A program made the translations under genes and the position numbers. DNA of 64,000 nucleotides from Rhizophagus irregularis (Eukaryota > Glomeromycota > Glomeromycetes > Glomerales > Glomeraceae): contig NC_089440.1 of assembly GCF_026210795.1 (NCBI RefSeq), forward strand, positions 3,596,001-3,660,000, in the 5' to 3' direction. Shown here one piece after another: positions 12,955-24,636 of the stretch. A model generated the notes under the pieces. It saw only the letters and a program-made list of their open reading frames with translations. It ran no database searches and had not been told where the DNA came from. The number at the start of each line of letters is the position of its first letter. Within the stretch, counting starts at the first letter, position 1.

Positions 12955-15633
12955 ATGAATAGCGAAATTGTTTTAAATAATACCAACCAAGATGATACAT
13001 ATGAAATAAAACTTCAGGTTGGTGATTTATTTGATGATTGGAATTCTGTTCATATTGCAGTTGAAGCATATGCAAAACAGCAGGGTTTTGTTGCTAATAA
13101 ATACCGCAAGGATCTTGATTCTATTGACAAGTCCATTATTCGATGCCAAGAATATGTCTATTGGAAATTTGGAATAAATCAAACTAAGAAAGTTGAGGAT
13201 ATTAATACTCATCGTGATACTGTTTCAGGCAAAACAAATTGCCCATGGCATGTTAATTTTTACTTTGAAAAACGTGCAAGTGCTATAAAACTCACCCAAC
13301 TTTCAGATTATCATAATCATCAATGTAATTCAAAAATTATTGACTTAGCACCGAAAAATTTAAAACTTCCACATGCTATCTTGAGTAAGATTGAGCATTA
13401 TACTGTTTCCGGTCATTTAGGAGCTGGTCAGCAATATGATCTCCTGACTAAAGAATTTCCAGAACATCATATTAAAAAGAAGAATTTATATAATGCAATC
13501 AGCAAATTTAGAGGTGTACGAATCCATAATGAATTTGATGCTGCTGAAATGTTATCATATCTTCTGAAGCAGCGTGATATAGATCAAGATTATATAGTTA
13601 TACCACGTTTGGAGGGTCCAAATAATGAACTTACAGGCCTTTTCTGGATGACTAGCCAACAGCATAATGATTTATGGCCAAAATATCATGACGTGATTAT
13701 CCATGATAATACAGCAAAGACAAATCGTTATGATATGGCATTAAGTTTATTTGTTTGTATTGATAATAATTTCAAAATGAGAATTGTTGAATGAACGCCT
13801 AATTAAATATAAACGCCCAAGCTGCTTATGAATGGATTTTCCAATGTATGTTAGAATCAGTTGATAATGTTTCACCTAAAGTAATTTTTACAGACGGTGA
13901 TCCTGCAGTGATTGCTGCTATTCGTGTTATCTATCCTCAAACACAACATTTGTTATGTATTTATCATATTGTTGAGAATGTTAAAAAGAAGGTAAGTCAA
14001 ATTACGATAGGTGATTCGGTAAAGAAGTTTGTTGAAGATTTTTATCGTATGCGAAACAGCTATAGCCAAGAAGAATTTGAGTTAAGATATCAAAATATGT
14101 TAATAAGATATGAACTTTGTCATTTTTATTTTGAAAATAAGCTTTATCCTAATCGGACTGCTTGGGCAAGATATTCAATTACAAAGATTTTTACAGCAGG
14201 AGTTGAATCTACTCAACGTGTAGAGCCTATTAATGGGGTTCTGAAAAAACATGTTGATCGTGGTACTTTATTAAAGGAATTAGTGATAGCAATTGAATGT
14301 AAATTAGAAAAAGAAGCTTATATCTTTCGTATTAAAGATTATTATGAATCAAATCCATCTGTTGAACATCCACCGGCCTATAACAGTGTATTGAAAGGAG
14401 ATTGATAATGTGTTAAAAGTTAATTTAGCTCACATTATTTATATGAAAGAAGCATAAATGAAGCGCTATGCTATATCAAGGAATAATGATTTCTATTAAT
14501 TAAGTAAGTTTATTGAGAACTATTAAGATTAGTTAGGGTTAGGGTTTGTTAGGGTTAGGGTTAGGGTTAGTGAGGTTAGGGTTTGTTAGGGTTAGGGTCA
14601 GAGTTAGTTAGGGTAGGATTATTTTGGTTAGTTTATGAGCCTTTATGCTAATTATACAGGAAAACTAACTCTTTCGTTATTTTTTTATTTTTAGACTAAA
14701 GAATCCAATAATGCATCTGATGGTATAATTGAACAATTATATGATGTACACAAATTCGTTTAAAAGAATTACTATCTCGTATCTTTCGATAATATTCGAA
14801 GCTTTGGAAAGTATCGCATACCTGCATTCTGATAAGCCTTTTAGACCACATCTATGTCATTATTTTGAAAGATTCATCATCACTTTGTATTTGTATGTAT
14901 ATTATAAATCAGGAAATGCTATGTAGACACCAGTATCGAATTTTAATCCAATTAGAAAAAGCAGTATTTCATTTATCTCTTATTCATGGTCGTTGGTTTG
15001 AATCAATTCCATCAGAAGTATCAAATATTACAATTGTCAAAGGAAAAACAAGTAACACAGCTACACTTTTACATTATATTAATCAAATTAGACTTAACAA
15101 TGTTTATATACCAGCTGCAAAAGAACGTGTTAATAAAAAAGTTCAATATGGGAATACAATGTCTTTGGTTAAAACAAGTATTCAAATAGCTGTAGCAGAA
15201 AGTGCTACTGCAGAATTGATTGGAATTTTGATGCAATTTATTATGAAGTATCGTAACAATACAGGTTTAGGCATTGAAGAAGTTCATCAGTTTAGTTCAT
15301 TACAAAACAATGTATTGCAAGAAAGTCACTTATTAATACTGAAATTTGCAATAATACACAACAGCCTTTGGATAATCTCCAGATATCTAATCCAGAATAC
15401 CACAAGGCAAAAGGGCACCCTCCTAAGCGTTATAAGTCATTAGTAGAAGATAATAATCAAACTAGTATGGCAAAATCAAATGAAAGTGGTCTTAAAACTT
15501 GTAGTTATTGTTTAGGTAGAGCCGTAGAGGACATAATATTCGTGGGTGTGCTAAATATAAAGCCGATAAAGAAAATGTTAATCAGCATAATAATATTAAT
15601 GGTTAGGAGCATTGTAGCAAAACTAGAATTTTA
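12955..15633 (+). pseudogene. MULE (FAR1-related) transposase, frameshifted
   Basis: The first open stretch (12955-13794, 279 aa) has a FAR1-like zinc-binding N-terminus (C64, C96, HNH at 120-122) and the start of the MULE catalytic domain (VIIHDNTAKTN, D251). A frameshift near 13785-13812 leads into 13812-14405, which carries VIFTDGDPAV, CIYHIVENVKKK and RVEPINGVLKKH, so the D-D-E set is present across frames. Further stops and shifts follow near 14401. An intron (about 14504-14693) holds telomere-like repeats. The last exon has a SWIM-type CxC...CRH motif near 14883-14940 and a damaged C-x2-C zinc knuckle near 15500. The protein would cut and move the element; this copy cannot be translated intact. 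Confidence 0.85.
14531..14620 (+). repeat. Telomere-like TTAGGG repeats inside the MULE intron
   Basis: Nine TTAGGG hexamers, some in direct runs of two and three, are interspersed with ttagtgagg and tttg spacers. They lie between the GTAAGT donor (about 14504) and the TTTTTAG acceptor (about 14693) of the copy-1 transposase gene. TTAGGG is the telomere repeat of most filamentous fungi. Confidence 0.9.
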
Positions 15634-16442
15634 ATTATTTGCATTTATATTTTAGAGTAGAACAGTATATAAATTATTAGCATTAGAATTGTATTTATTG
15701 TATTATTGTATAACGATAAATTATAAATTTACATTAACAATTGCTACAAACATTTAAGTGAGAATCACGTGTTAACATTATCATGTAATACTGGCGGTGA
15801 ACGCCTGAGGTGATAAATAGCAAACTTGTAATATTATTAATTTCTATTTTATATTTATATATGGTAATTCAGTTTTTTGGCTAATAAAAAATCCTAATGA
15901 TATTATTTATTTTTAGTCTTATATAAACAATAACATGATATATAAAAAAAAATAATATAAATAAAGTTTTAATAAATTATCTTTTTTATCAAAAAAATCT
16001 TCATTATATTAATAAGTATACTTATGAATTAATACCATTATAATATATTGAATAAATATAATTGTGAAACTAAAGAATAGGCAAATTCATCTGAGTTTTA
16101 TATTTATATTGATGTAAAGAATTATCAAAATATACTGTAAATCAAAAAAGAGTATATCAAAAAGTGGAAAAAGAATAAAAATAAAACATTGATATAAAAA
16201 TAATTTCTGCTTATTTATATATGAAAATTACTACGTATCACCACTGGTGATTATTATCAGTGTCACGTGTATACATTAATAAATATTGTATTATGACATT
16301 TTTGATCAATCTAAATGATTATCAATAGTTTCTTTCTCTCCCTTCATTTTAATTTTTAATTTTTAATTTCATTCTTTACAATTTTATACATTTCCACCCT
16401 TCTTTTTCTCATATATTTCCACATTTCCTTAACATTTCATTA

Positions 16443-17403
16443 CAGTCAACTCTCTTTATAGTCACACATTTGGGACAGTCCATATTTGGTGATTATAAAG
16501 AGATGTGACTATATAAAAAATTTCTTATATTTGTATATCATAATTCCGGCCAAAAATTAATATAATTTTAGCCAGAATTATACTTAAAACTTTATTGTAT
16601 CGTAACTTCGCCAATATTAATCGTAGAGAGATGATCTTACCGCCATTCGATTCGTCTTGATGAGACGGTTCTAATGGTATAAAATACGTCGAAATCCAAT
16701 CACTAGATTAATTTCCGAAATTAAAAAAATATTAATGGTTTTTGTGTAATAACTCTGTCAATATTGATCCCAGAAAGACGATCTTACTACCATTCGATTC
16801 GTCTTGATGAGACAAATTTAATGGTATAAGATACATCGAAATCCAATCACTAGATCAATTTCCGAAATTAAAAAATATTAAATGGTTTTTAAGTAATAAC
16901 TCCGCCAATATTGATCACAGAAAGATGAGCTTACCACCATTCGATTCGTCTCGATGAGGCGATTCCAACGAGCTATAAATCGTCTTTTTACAATCACTAG
17001 GTACCGAGATATCTAGCAAAATGTTAAATGGCGCAGTAAACGTAAATCAAGAAATATTATAATGCCGATGTTTAACATTTTGTTGAATAACTCGTCAGCC
17101 AGTGATTGGAAAAGGATAAAACTACCACCATTCGATTCGTCTCAGTGAGACGATTCTAACAAGCTATGATACATCTTTGTATGATTATTAGATGCCAAGT
17201 TATTTAATATATTCTTTATATAACTGTGATTATAAACGGTTCTTTTTAATATAAGATTTTTGAGAATAGGTGTGATAGTGACTATAGATAGATTGTGACT
17301 ATATAGGATAGATTTTAATAATAAAGTGTTTTGAACATTCAACTGGTGTGACTATATAGTAGAATGTGACTATAACGGGAGTGAATATAGAGGGAGTTGA
17401 CTG
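16443..17403. mobile_element. TA-flanked Tc1/pogo-type element carrying a satellite array
   Basis: It starts cagtcaactctctttatagt and ends with the complement of that word (agggagttgactg), flanked by TA on both sides (16441-16442, 17404-17405). Subterminal words (tgtgactatata) are repeated near both ends. The centre is not a transposase but three to four copies of a unit containing ccattcgattcgtct. The starts are near 16605, 16747, 16889 and 17085, with a period of about 142 bases and a longer last step. The element sits just before the start codon region of MULE copy 2. Confidence 0.85.
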
Positions 17404-18768
17404 TACTTTTGAAATTATGAGTTATCATAGTCAACAACTTGAATAGGACCAATATAGTGTATTTGAAATAAACCTAAAGGTTGGTAATTCTTTTAAAAGC
17501 TGGAAAGATGTTCAATATATAGTTGATGCATATGCAAAGCAGCATGGCTTTGTTGCTAATAAATATCGTAAAGATCTTGATCCTACTGATAAATCTATTA
17601 TATGCCGTCATGATTTCATTTGTTGAAAATCCAGAGTAAATCAACCAAAAAAAGTAGAGGATATCAGTACTCATTATAATAGTACTTCAGTTAAAACAAA
17701 CTGTTTTTGGATCATTAATTTTTATCTTGGAAAACGTACAGATGTTATAAATGTTATTAGATTCATAAATGAACATCATAATTATTTATGTAATTCAGAA
17801 ATAGAAATGGCATCAAAGAACTCATATCTTTCACAACCAGTCCTAGATAAAATTAAGCATTATACTATTGATGGTCACTTGGGTGCCAGTCAGCAATATG
17901 ATTTTCTTACTAGTAAGTTTTCTCATCTTAATATTAAAAAAAAGAATTTATATAACGCTATTAACAAATATAGAGGTGTAAGAATTCATGATGAATCCGA
18001 TGCAGCAATGATGCTTTTATATTTATTAAAGCAACATGAATAAGATCATGATTATGTAGTTATACCACGCTTAGAAGGTCTATCCAATGAACTCACAGGT
18101 TTTTTTTGGATGACTAGTCAACAACGGAATGAATTATGGTCTAAATTCCATGATGTTGTTATTCATGACAGTACAGCCAAAACAAATAGGTATGAAATGA
18201 CTCTCAGTTTATTTGTTGGGATTGATAATAACTTTAAAACTAGAGTTCTTGCTCAGGCTTTAATAAAATATGAAATATAAGCTGATTATAACTGGATATT
18301 ATGCTGTATATTAGAAGCAACACATATTTTTCCTGCAGTTTTATTTACTGATGGAGACCCAGCAATGAATGCAGCAATTCAAGTAGTGTATCCACAAACA
18401 TGTCATTTATTATGTATATATCACATCACCGAAAATATAAAGAAAAAAGCTAGATCCAAGCTATATGGTGAAATGGTACATAACTTTATTAAGGATTTTT
18501 ATCATATGCGAAATAGCTATAGTCAAGATCAGTTTGAGTCAAGGTACAATAGCATGCTTATAAAATATGAAGCTTACCGTTCTTATCTTGAAAAAAAATT
18601 GTATCCTATTCGTGAATCTTGGGCAAGATATTCTATTGCAAAGGTGTTTACAGCAGAAATTAAGTCAACACGACGTGTTGAATCTATTAATAGTGTTCTT
18701 AAGAAGCATTTAGATCAGGGTAATTTTATAGGTTTTGTTAAAGATGAGGTTAATGATTCTCAACCTAT

Positions 18769-19044
18769 AAGCACTGGTAAAAAAATGATTTATCCTACAC
18801 ATATCTTACACATATTGGGCACTCAAAATGTAGAAAATCATACACAAATAATACACATATCATACACATATCGGGTATTAATATATATATCATACATATA
18901 TCAGGTACCTGATAGGTATACTATATATATAAGTACCCGATATGTGTATGATATGTGTATTATTTGTGTATGATTTTCTACATTTTGAGTACATATGTAA
19001 GATATATGTGATATGTAGATGACCATTTTTTTACCATGTGCCAC
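18769..19044. mobile_element. Foldback (long inverted repeat) element inside MULE copy 2
   Basis: Two arms of about 115 bases are near-perfect reverse complements. The ends read gcactggtaaaaaaatg and catttttttaccatgtgc. The arms share words such as atgtagaaaatcatacacaa. They meet near a perfect palindrome tatcaggtacctgata at about 18899-18914. The element lies exactly where the transposase match to copy 1 breaks. About 45 extra bases just before it (18722-18768) have their own small inverted ends (ttataggtt / aacctataa) and may belong to the same insertion. Confidence 0.85.
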
Positions 19045-19284
19045 CTTATTGAAAGAATTAGTAAAAGTTATTGAACAGGAGTTGGACAAAGAATCACAAT
19101 ATACCTAAATCAAAGATTATTATGATTCAAATCCATCAACTTATAACACTATATTTAAAGAAATTGATTGTATATTACAGACTTATTTAGCATCTATTCC
19201 ATTATCTCTTCAACATGCACAAATGAAGCAAGCTTTATTATATCAAGGAATGTTAGTTGAAGTTAACCAGATAAACTGATTAAT

Positions 19285-19500
19285 ACATTAAAGTATTTAC
19301 ATTGAAAGAGGAGTTACTTAGGATTAAGGTAAGGTTGTATGGTATAGTGAATTCACATTGAAGAAGGAGTTACTTAGGGTTAGAGTAAGGAAGAGTGGTA
19401 TAGTGAATTTGCGTTAGTTAGGGTTAGAGTAAAGTGGATGTGATATGGTGAATTCACGTTGAAGAAAGAGTTACTAGTTAGGGTTAGGGTAAGGTGAATG
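19285..19500 (+). repeat. About 65-bp minisatellite with TTAGGG-like words in MULE intron
   Basis: Four diverged units of the pattern gaattcacrttgaagaaggagttactta-gggttagagtaaggtgnatgtggtatagt repeat at about 60-70 bases. Each unit contains gttagggttag or a variant. The position corresponds to the intron that holds TTAGGG repeats in copy 1. Confidence 0.8.
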
Positions 19501-20549
19501 TGGTATAGTATTAAAAAAATTTATTTGGGGAGTATGATATAATGATTTAACTTGTTTTTATTTTCATTTTATTCTTTATTTAGGTTGAAGAATTAGATTT
19601 ATTTGATGACATTATTGAACATTTATATGATACACTTCAAATTCGTATTCAAGAGCTTTTATCAGATATACCTAACAATGAGATTGAAGAACTTTGGAAA
19701 GTTTCTTACATTGCAGTAACTCCAGAATCTAAATCACATTATGTTATAATCCTTAAAGATTCAACATTACTTTGTACTTGTATAAATATCATCAACCAAA
19801 AAATGCTATGTCGTCATCAGTATTGCATTCTTATTCAGTCTGATAAAGCTGTTTTTCATATAGGATTCATTTATGCATGCTGGTTTGAATTAATTCCATT
19901 TAAAATAAATGTAATTACAATAGGAACTCAAACTCACACATTTATGCCATTACATTATATTGATCAAATTCGAAGTAAATGTGTTTATACATCAACTATT
20001 AGAGAATCTGTTAACAAGAAAGTTCTATTTAGTACTACAATGTCAATGGCAAAGACAAGTGTTCAAATTGCAATAGTTGAAGGCACTACAGCAAAGCTGA
20101 TGGGATTTCTTACACAATTTAATATGAAATTTCGTAATACTACTGGATTAGGTATTGAAGAATTTCACAACTCCCTATTACATTTGAATGATGAAGCTAC
20201 CGATGCTAAAATTGGATCAAGTAGTAATAATTACCAGCAACCTTTAACTGATTTAAATTTTAGATATAACCTTACTGAAATATCTAATCCAGAATACCAT
20301 AAGCCAAAAGGACGACCTTCAAAACGATTTAAATCATCAACAGAAGCTAATACTACTATTCAACCTTTAGTTGTACATAGGACTTGTAGTTATTGTTTAG
20401 GTAAAGGTCATAATATTCACAGTTGTACAAAACACAAAGCTGATAAAGAAAATAGTAACATTTAAATTAGACGTTGTATATAAGCAAAATAATTTATGTT
20501 AAAGTGTAGTTTAATATTGCTTTTAACCGTAATATATATAATTATTTAA

Positions 20550-21622
20550 AGAGTTAATCGCTAGGCTCGTTGGATTAATACGTGATCATACGTGAAAGCC
20601 TGAGTATGGTGAGGTCGTAAGTTCGATTCCGCCGATCACGGAAATTAAAAGAATTTTACTGCAGACACTACTACCAATAGTGTGAAGGTACAGGGATTAG
20701 TGTAGGCTGAACTGCATCATGGTGAATTAGTATGTACTGATCGGCGGCATATTTCAATAAAAGGTCATGGTGTCCTTCTAGCGTTCCCTATGAGGCCATT
20801 GGGAAGCCTATTATCCTGTTTGGATGGTCGCTGCTTGCATACCATGCAGGTGAGCTTTTGTCTTGATGGTCGGCATACATCTACTAAGGGTGTGGTAAAC
20901 TTTACTGTTAGGGTTACTTACGTAGATGATTCCTATAGGTGGTAAAGTCTCAAGTGCAATGTCTTAGCAGTAGTTTACCTTCTAATAGGTTTAGGCTGAT
21001 TGAAGACGTTCGTAGGCTTACAGGTATATAAGGTTCTAAGGTGAGGTTCAATTTCTCAGTGAATTTGACATACTGGTGGGTGATCCCGCAGTATCTGGAT
21101 TGGTTCTTATAATAAAGAGGTGATCCCGTGCCCTTGGTAGCTTACTGTCCTGGTAGTCGCTGCTATTACTACTGGGGGATTTACAACTATAGTGGACTGG
21201 TATGATAATTGCTACTGTAAAGTGTTTGGGCTTTGTGCCATACTAGTAGTCTCTAGTATTGCAAGCATTCTTAAGCTAACCATCATGAAAGGACTTCTAG
21301 ATGTCTGCTCCATTATATCTGCCGTACGTGGGTGGTTGCTCACTTCTGACAGGTGCTAGTGGGTAGCATAACTGTGTCAGAAACCCTGCTACACTACGAC
21401 CCATCCTTGTGTGGGTATAAACTTGGGTCGTCTTCCCAGTGTGGTATATAGGGGGTAGGGGGGATGAACATCCGGTTACTTCTAAATAATTAAAGTAGGT
21501 TGTTTGGTTATCTGTTGCTCAACGGTAGGAGTATATTACTGCAACTGGTGTTGTAATGCTCTCTCCACGTAGCTTTGGTGAGCCAGCTATGCTGATGTCT
21601 CCTAAAACATAAAAAAAAAAAA
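20550..21622 (+). mobile_element. 1.07-kb tRNA-headed non-coding retroposon (SINE-like)
   Basis: The element is flanked by a perfect 19-base duplication aatatatataattatttaa (20531-20549 and 21623-21641) and ends in poly(A) after tgctgatgtctcctaaaaca. The head contains a box-A-like word taggctcgttgg (20562-20573) and a box-B word agttcgattcc (20620-20630) 46 bases further on, as in an RNA polymerase III promoter. The body is GC-richer than its surroundings and has no long frame. A proper T-arm stem does not form, so this is tRNA-like rather than a tRNA gene. A truncated relative with its own target duplication lies at 7461-7532. Mobilisation by a LINE elsewhere is inferred. Confidence 0.88.
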
Positions 21623-22243
21623 AATATATATAATTATTTAATTTCGCAATAAATATTAATTATGTGATCTTTTAGCATTTCTGGATTCTATCAATAATAC
21701 TATAAATAATATTTTTATAATTTTCTGATATTTTTATTTTTATATTATATTTATTATTAACAGTAAAAGTTAGTTTTTGATTAGTTAATTTATGATATTT
21801 TTATTTTTAAATAGCTTTAAAATTAATATCCATCTTATCAATTTATTTAATATTAAAAATAAAGCTAATTAAAAAAATTAAAGACTTTAATAGTTTGCCA
21901 ATATTGATTATATAAAAAAGGGTTAAGAGTATCCTATATCCACTTTGTTTATATTTATTTTCAAATATTATAGGCTTTTATTCTGTTTTTTTAGAATTTT
22001 TTATTGCTTTTCTTTAAAATATCATATGAATATTTAATGTGATATTTACTTAAAAATTAAAATATAGTATAATATTTAAATTATATCTGTAAGATATTAG
22101 AAATATATCATATAAAATTTTCAAATTTTTATTTATTTTTAAAAGGATCTTTAAGTACTTTCATAACTAATACTTTTCAGACTAAAAAAAAGTTAAATAA
22201 AGACTTATTCAAAGTAATAACTTACTTTTTTTAAAAAAAAATA

Positions 22244-22449
22244 CAGTTAATCTCCTATATAGTGATTATAGTTACATTTTTCAGAGCTAAAAAAAATTGG
22301 TGTAATTATAAAAATACTATATAATGTGACTAAAAGAGTTTTTTTTTTTAATAAACTTATGTAATTTAAGCCAATATAAATATGCTTATAATGAAAGGGA
22401 AATGTGATTATATTTGAAGTAACTACTATAGAGAGGGCAGGGTTAACTG
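22244..22449. mobile_element. Small relative of the cagtcaactc TIR family
   Basis: The left end cagttaatctcctatatagt faces the right end tatagagagggcagggttaa-ctg. Internal words gtgattatag and gtgactaaaag recur as in the 16443 element. It is about 206 bp with no frame. The TA duplication is clear only on the left. Confidence 0.7.
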
Positions 22450-24636
22450 TTGTATTTTAGAATAGTAAAAATAACTAGGGAAACGGTAAACCATTACGTA
22501 GTTCGGAGCTTATCAGTATATAGGTAGATAACCATATGCTCAATTAACCGATCGAGACAATTTCATGTAATATAAGAACCAATTAAACGTCGACTCAAAG
22601 AACAAGCGGACGGACAACGGGATATTTTGTACCACCACGGCTAGAACATATAAAGTCCTTCGCTACGCTCCAGACTAATAAAAACTATTGAATTAGATAA
22701 TAGTACTCAACAAAAAAGCTACCATTATATTGTATAAGTTTTAAACATATTTACTAATTGATTTATTATAAGTTATTTATTATTTAGTTTATTATAAAAT
22801 TCTTAATAACATTATAAATTTAACTAGAATTATAATTATTATAAATTTATTATTTTATAAATATTAGTTAGAATTATAAAAATTATAAAATTTTAATGTA
22901 ATTAAATGACAAAATGAATTTATATATCTTATAGTTAGTTATATGACAAAGATCATCTAACAAATTTTCTACCTTATATAATCTAAAAATATTTATCACT
23001 AGTATCACATCCAATTGTATTTTTACTATCTGATTTTATGCCTCCCAATTCCTAAAACTATAGTTTTTTTATATTTTCTTAAATGTTACCAGTCATGTGA
23101 AGGTGGTAAAGTAGAATTTTAATTATAAAATTGGTATTATACTCCCATTGTATGGTAAATCTAAAAATTTAGTGATCCAATAATCTATAATAGGAATTTA
23201 ATAAAATTTGATTTTATGATTGAATTTTAATTTTATAAAAAGAATTAAACTCTATTTGTTAAAAGAAATTAATTTATAAATAATATAAATATTTATAATA
23301 TATTTATTTATTGTATTTCATTATAAACTGATGAATCAGGTACATAATGATGAGATTTATATTTTATAATATGCATTTTTTGACCAAATTAAAGTTAGTT
23401 TTTGAATTCTTTTGTTTATAAATTTATTATTTGAACTGTCTTTTAAATATTCACTTGATGGTATATAATCATTATTTATAATATTAATTGACCTATACTT
23501 AAACAATTTGTTCATTAGATTTTTTTTTGGCATATTGAAAAAAAATCTGTATAATAACAATTACATTAAATGTGGCTAAAAAAAATCTGGGATGCAAAAA
23601 TTTTAGACTAGTCTCAATTTAACTAGTATATTTAAATTAAACAGCTAAAACTTTAGCCAAAATTTAATTTAGAAAAAAAATAACCGATCATATTAATATA
23701 AAAAAATTTTTTTTTAGAAATTTATAATCAATCAATTGTTACTATACATAAGTAGTTGAGTATAGAGGTTCTGCATTATATCAAATCTGTAATTCCGAAA
23801 ATTCCGCGAATTTTTACGGATCTATAGGATCTATCCGGATCTACCCTAACGTGCCATCCAAGTTTTTTAACGGATCCGATTTACGGCAATTTTTTTTTAC
23901 CACTTGCTGCAATTAAATTTCAAAACTTACTTATGAAGGGTTACGTAAATAAAATAACTAAATTTCAGATCTCGAGAGGTTTTTTGGACGTCAGACAAAT
24001 TATTTTCGCTTTAAACGTCCTTAAATTACCAGATCTTCACAAAAGAAACTTTGATCGGCATCTTATGTGACAATTTTGTTAATCAAATTTAGTAAACAGT
24101 TCTCCTTTTCTTTCTATATTCCAATTTGGATCTTTTTAATATATGTTAGAATTTCGCACCATTGTAAAGTTACACGCCAAATGGACCAGCCCTTATTCGG
24201 ATATTGATTGGTGCAAAAACAGCGATTTTTGTCATAAAAATTTAGTTTAGCGCTGTTCTTTGTTAAAACAATCTGTTTTACAACAGACAAATTTCAAATT
24301 AAAGTTGCATAGAAAAAAATGTGATTGTATCACAGATGTTGATCCTTTATGATTTTTTTGATGATTTTCCCGAAATTCTTCGCCTTTATATCCTTTCAAA
24401 AAAAAAAGAAAATGTAATTTCATTCATATTCTTATAATGGTCAAAAAATAGATATTATTTTAACATTCTTTTAAAGAAAATTTTCTCTTTTTTTTAAAAA
24501 AAAAACCAATTTTCTGATCCGTTTTTATTCTTGTCCCTCTTTTTTGTTATTTAAACATTTAAATCAAGCTATTCTTTTAATTCACTTTAACATAAACCAT
24601 TTTCACTTACCTTCCAGTTTGTAATAGAAATCCATA
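22450..24636. other. Intergenic, with GC-richer repeat-like islands
   Basis: No gene is supported; the 67-codon minus frame at 23357-23560 has no coding features. 22485-22690 is clearly GC-richer than its surroundings, with words such as gtccttcgctacgctccaga, and looks like part of a dispersed repeat. 23795-23900 has repeated ggatctat / ccggatct words. 24540-24636 is likely promoter and 5' UTR of the next gene. Confidence 0.5.

Larger units (their letters stand above)
12736..15828 (+). mobile_element. MULE transposon copy 1 with FAR1-like transposase relic
   Basis: The ends are imperfect inverted repeats. The left end (cgccactggcgttataccgc, 12749-12768) is mirrored by the right end around 15790-15820; both carry cacgtg nearby. 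A duplicated word taatattattaa lies outside each end (12724-12735 and 15829-15840). Nine to twelve bases fits the Mutator-type target duplication, but the AT-rich context makes the exact length uncertain. The interior is a broken transposase gene with one intron. Confidence 0.8.
17417..20465 (+). pseudogene. MULE (FAR1-related) transposase copy 2, multiple stops and insertion
   Basis: The order of domains is the same as in copy 1. Reading from the ATG at 17417, one frame stays aligned with copy 1 to about 18720 but is cut by stops at 17444, 17624, 18041 and 18278. The catalytic parts are VVIHDSTAKTN, VLFTDGDPAM, CIYHITENIKKK and RRVESINSVLKKH. A foldback insertion interrupts the gene after KKHLDQG; the coding match resumes at about 19046 (TLLKELVKVIEQEL). 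After an intron ending near 19583, the last exon (19584-20465) is well preserved. It has a SWIM motif (CTC...MLCRHQ) and an intact CCHC zinc knuckle CSYCLGKGHNIHSC near the C-terminus. It is clearly a dead gene. Confidence 0.85.
16226..21650 (+). mobile_element. MULE transposon copy 2 with nested insertions
   Basis: The left inverted end (tatcaccactggtgattatt plus cagtgtcacgtg, 16235-16267) matches the ends of copy 1 and of the MITE at 62136-62410. The interior contains a Tc1-type element (16443-17403), a foldback element (about 18769-19044) and a retroposon (20550-21622). I could not find the right inverted end, so the right limit is approximate; it may be lost or lie beyond the retroposon. 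Confidence 0.7.

Noticed and set aside
14531-14620. A true chromosome end
   Set aside because: The TTAGGG run is short, imperfect and enclosed in a transposase intron with genes on both sides.
18901-19089. Minus-strand 62-codon frame
   Set aside because: It lies on the foldback arm; the similar plus-strand residues at 18800-18970 come from the inverted copy.
20562-20640. A functional tRNA gene
   Set aside because: Box A and B words are present, but the T-arm does not pair and the segment heads a 1.07-kb retroposon.
20460-21700. Right inverted end of MULE copy 2
   Set aside because: I looked for the caccggn...cacgtg core on both sides of the retroposon and could not find it.
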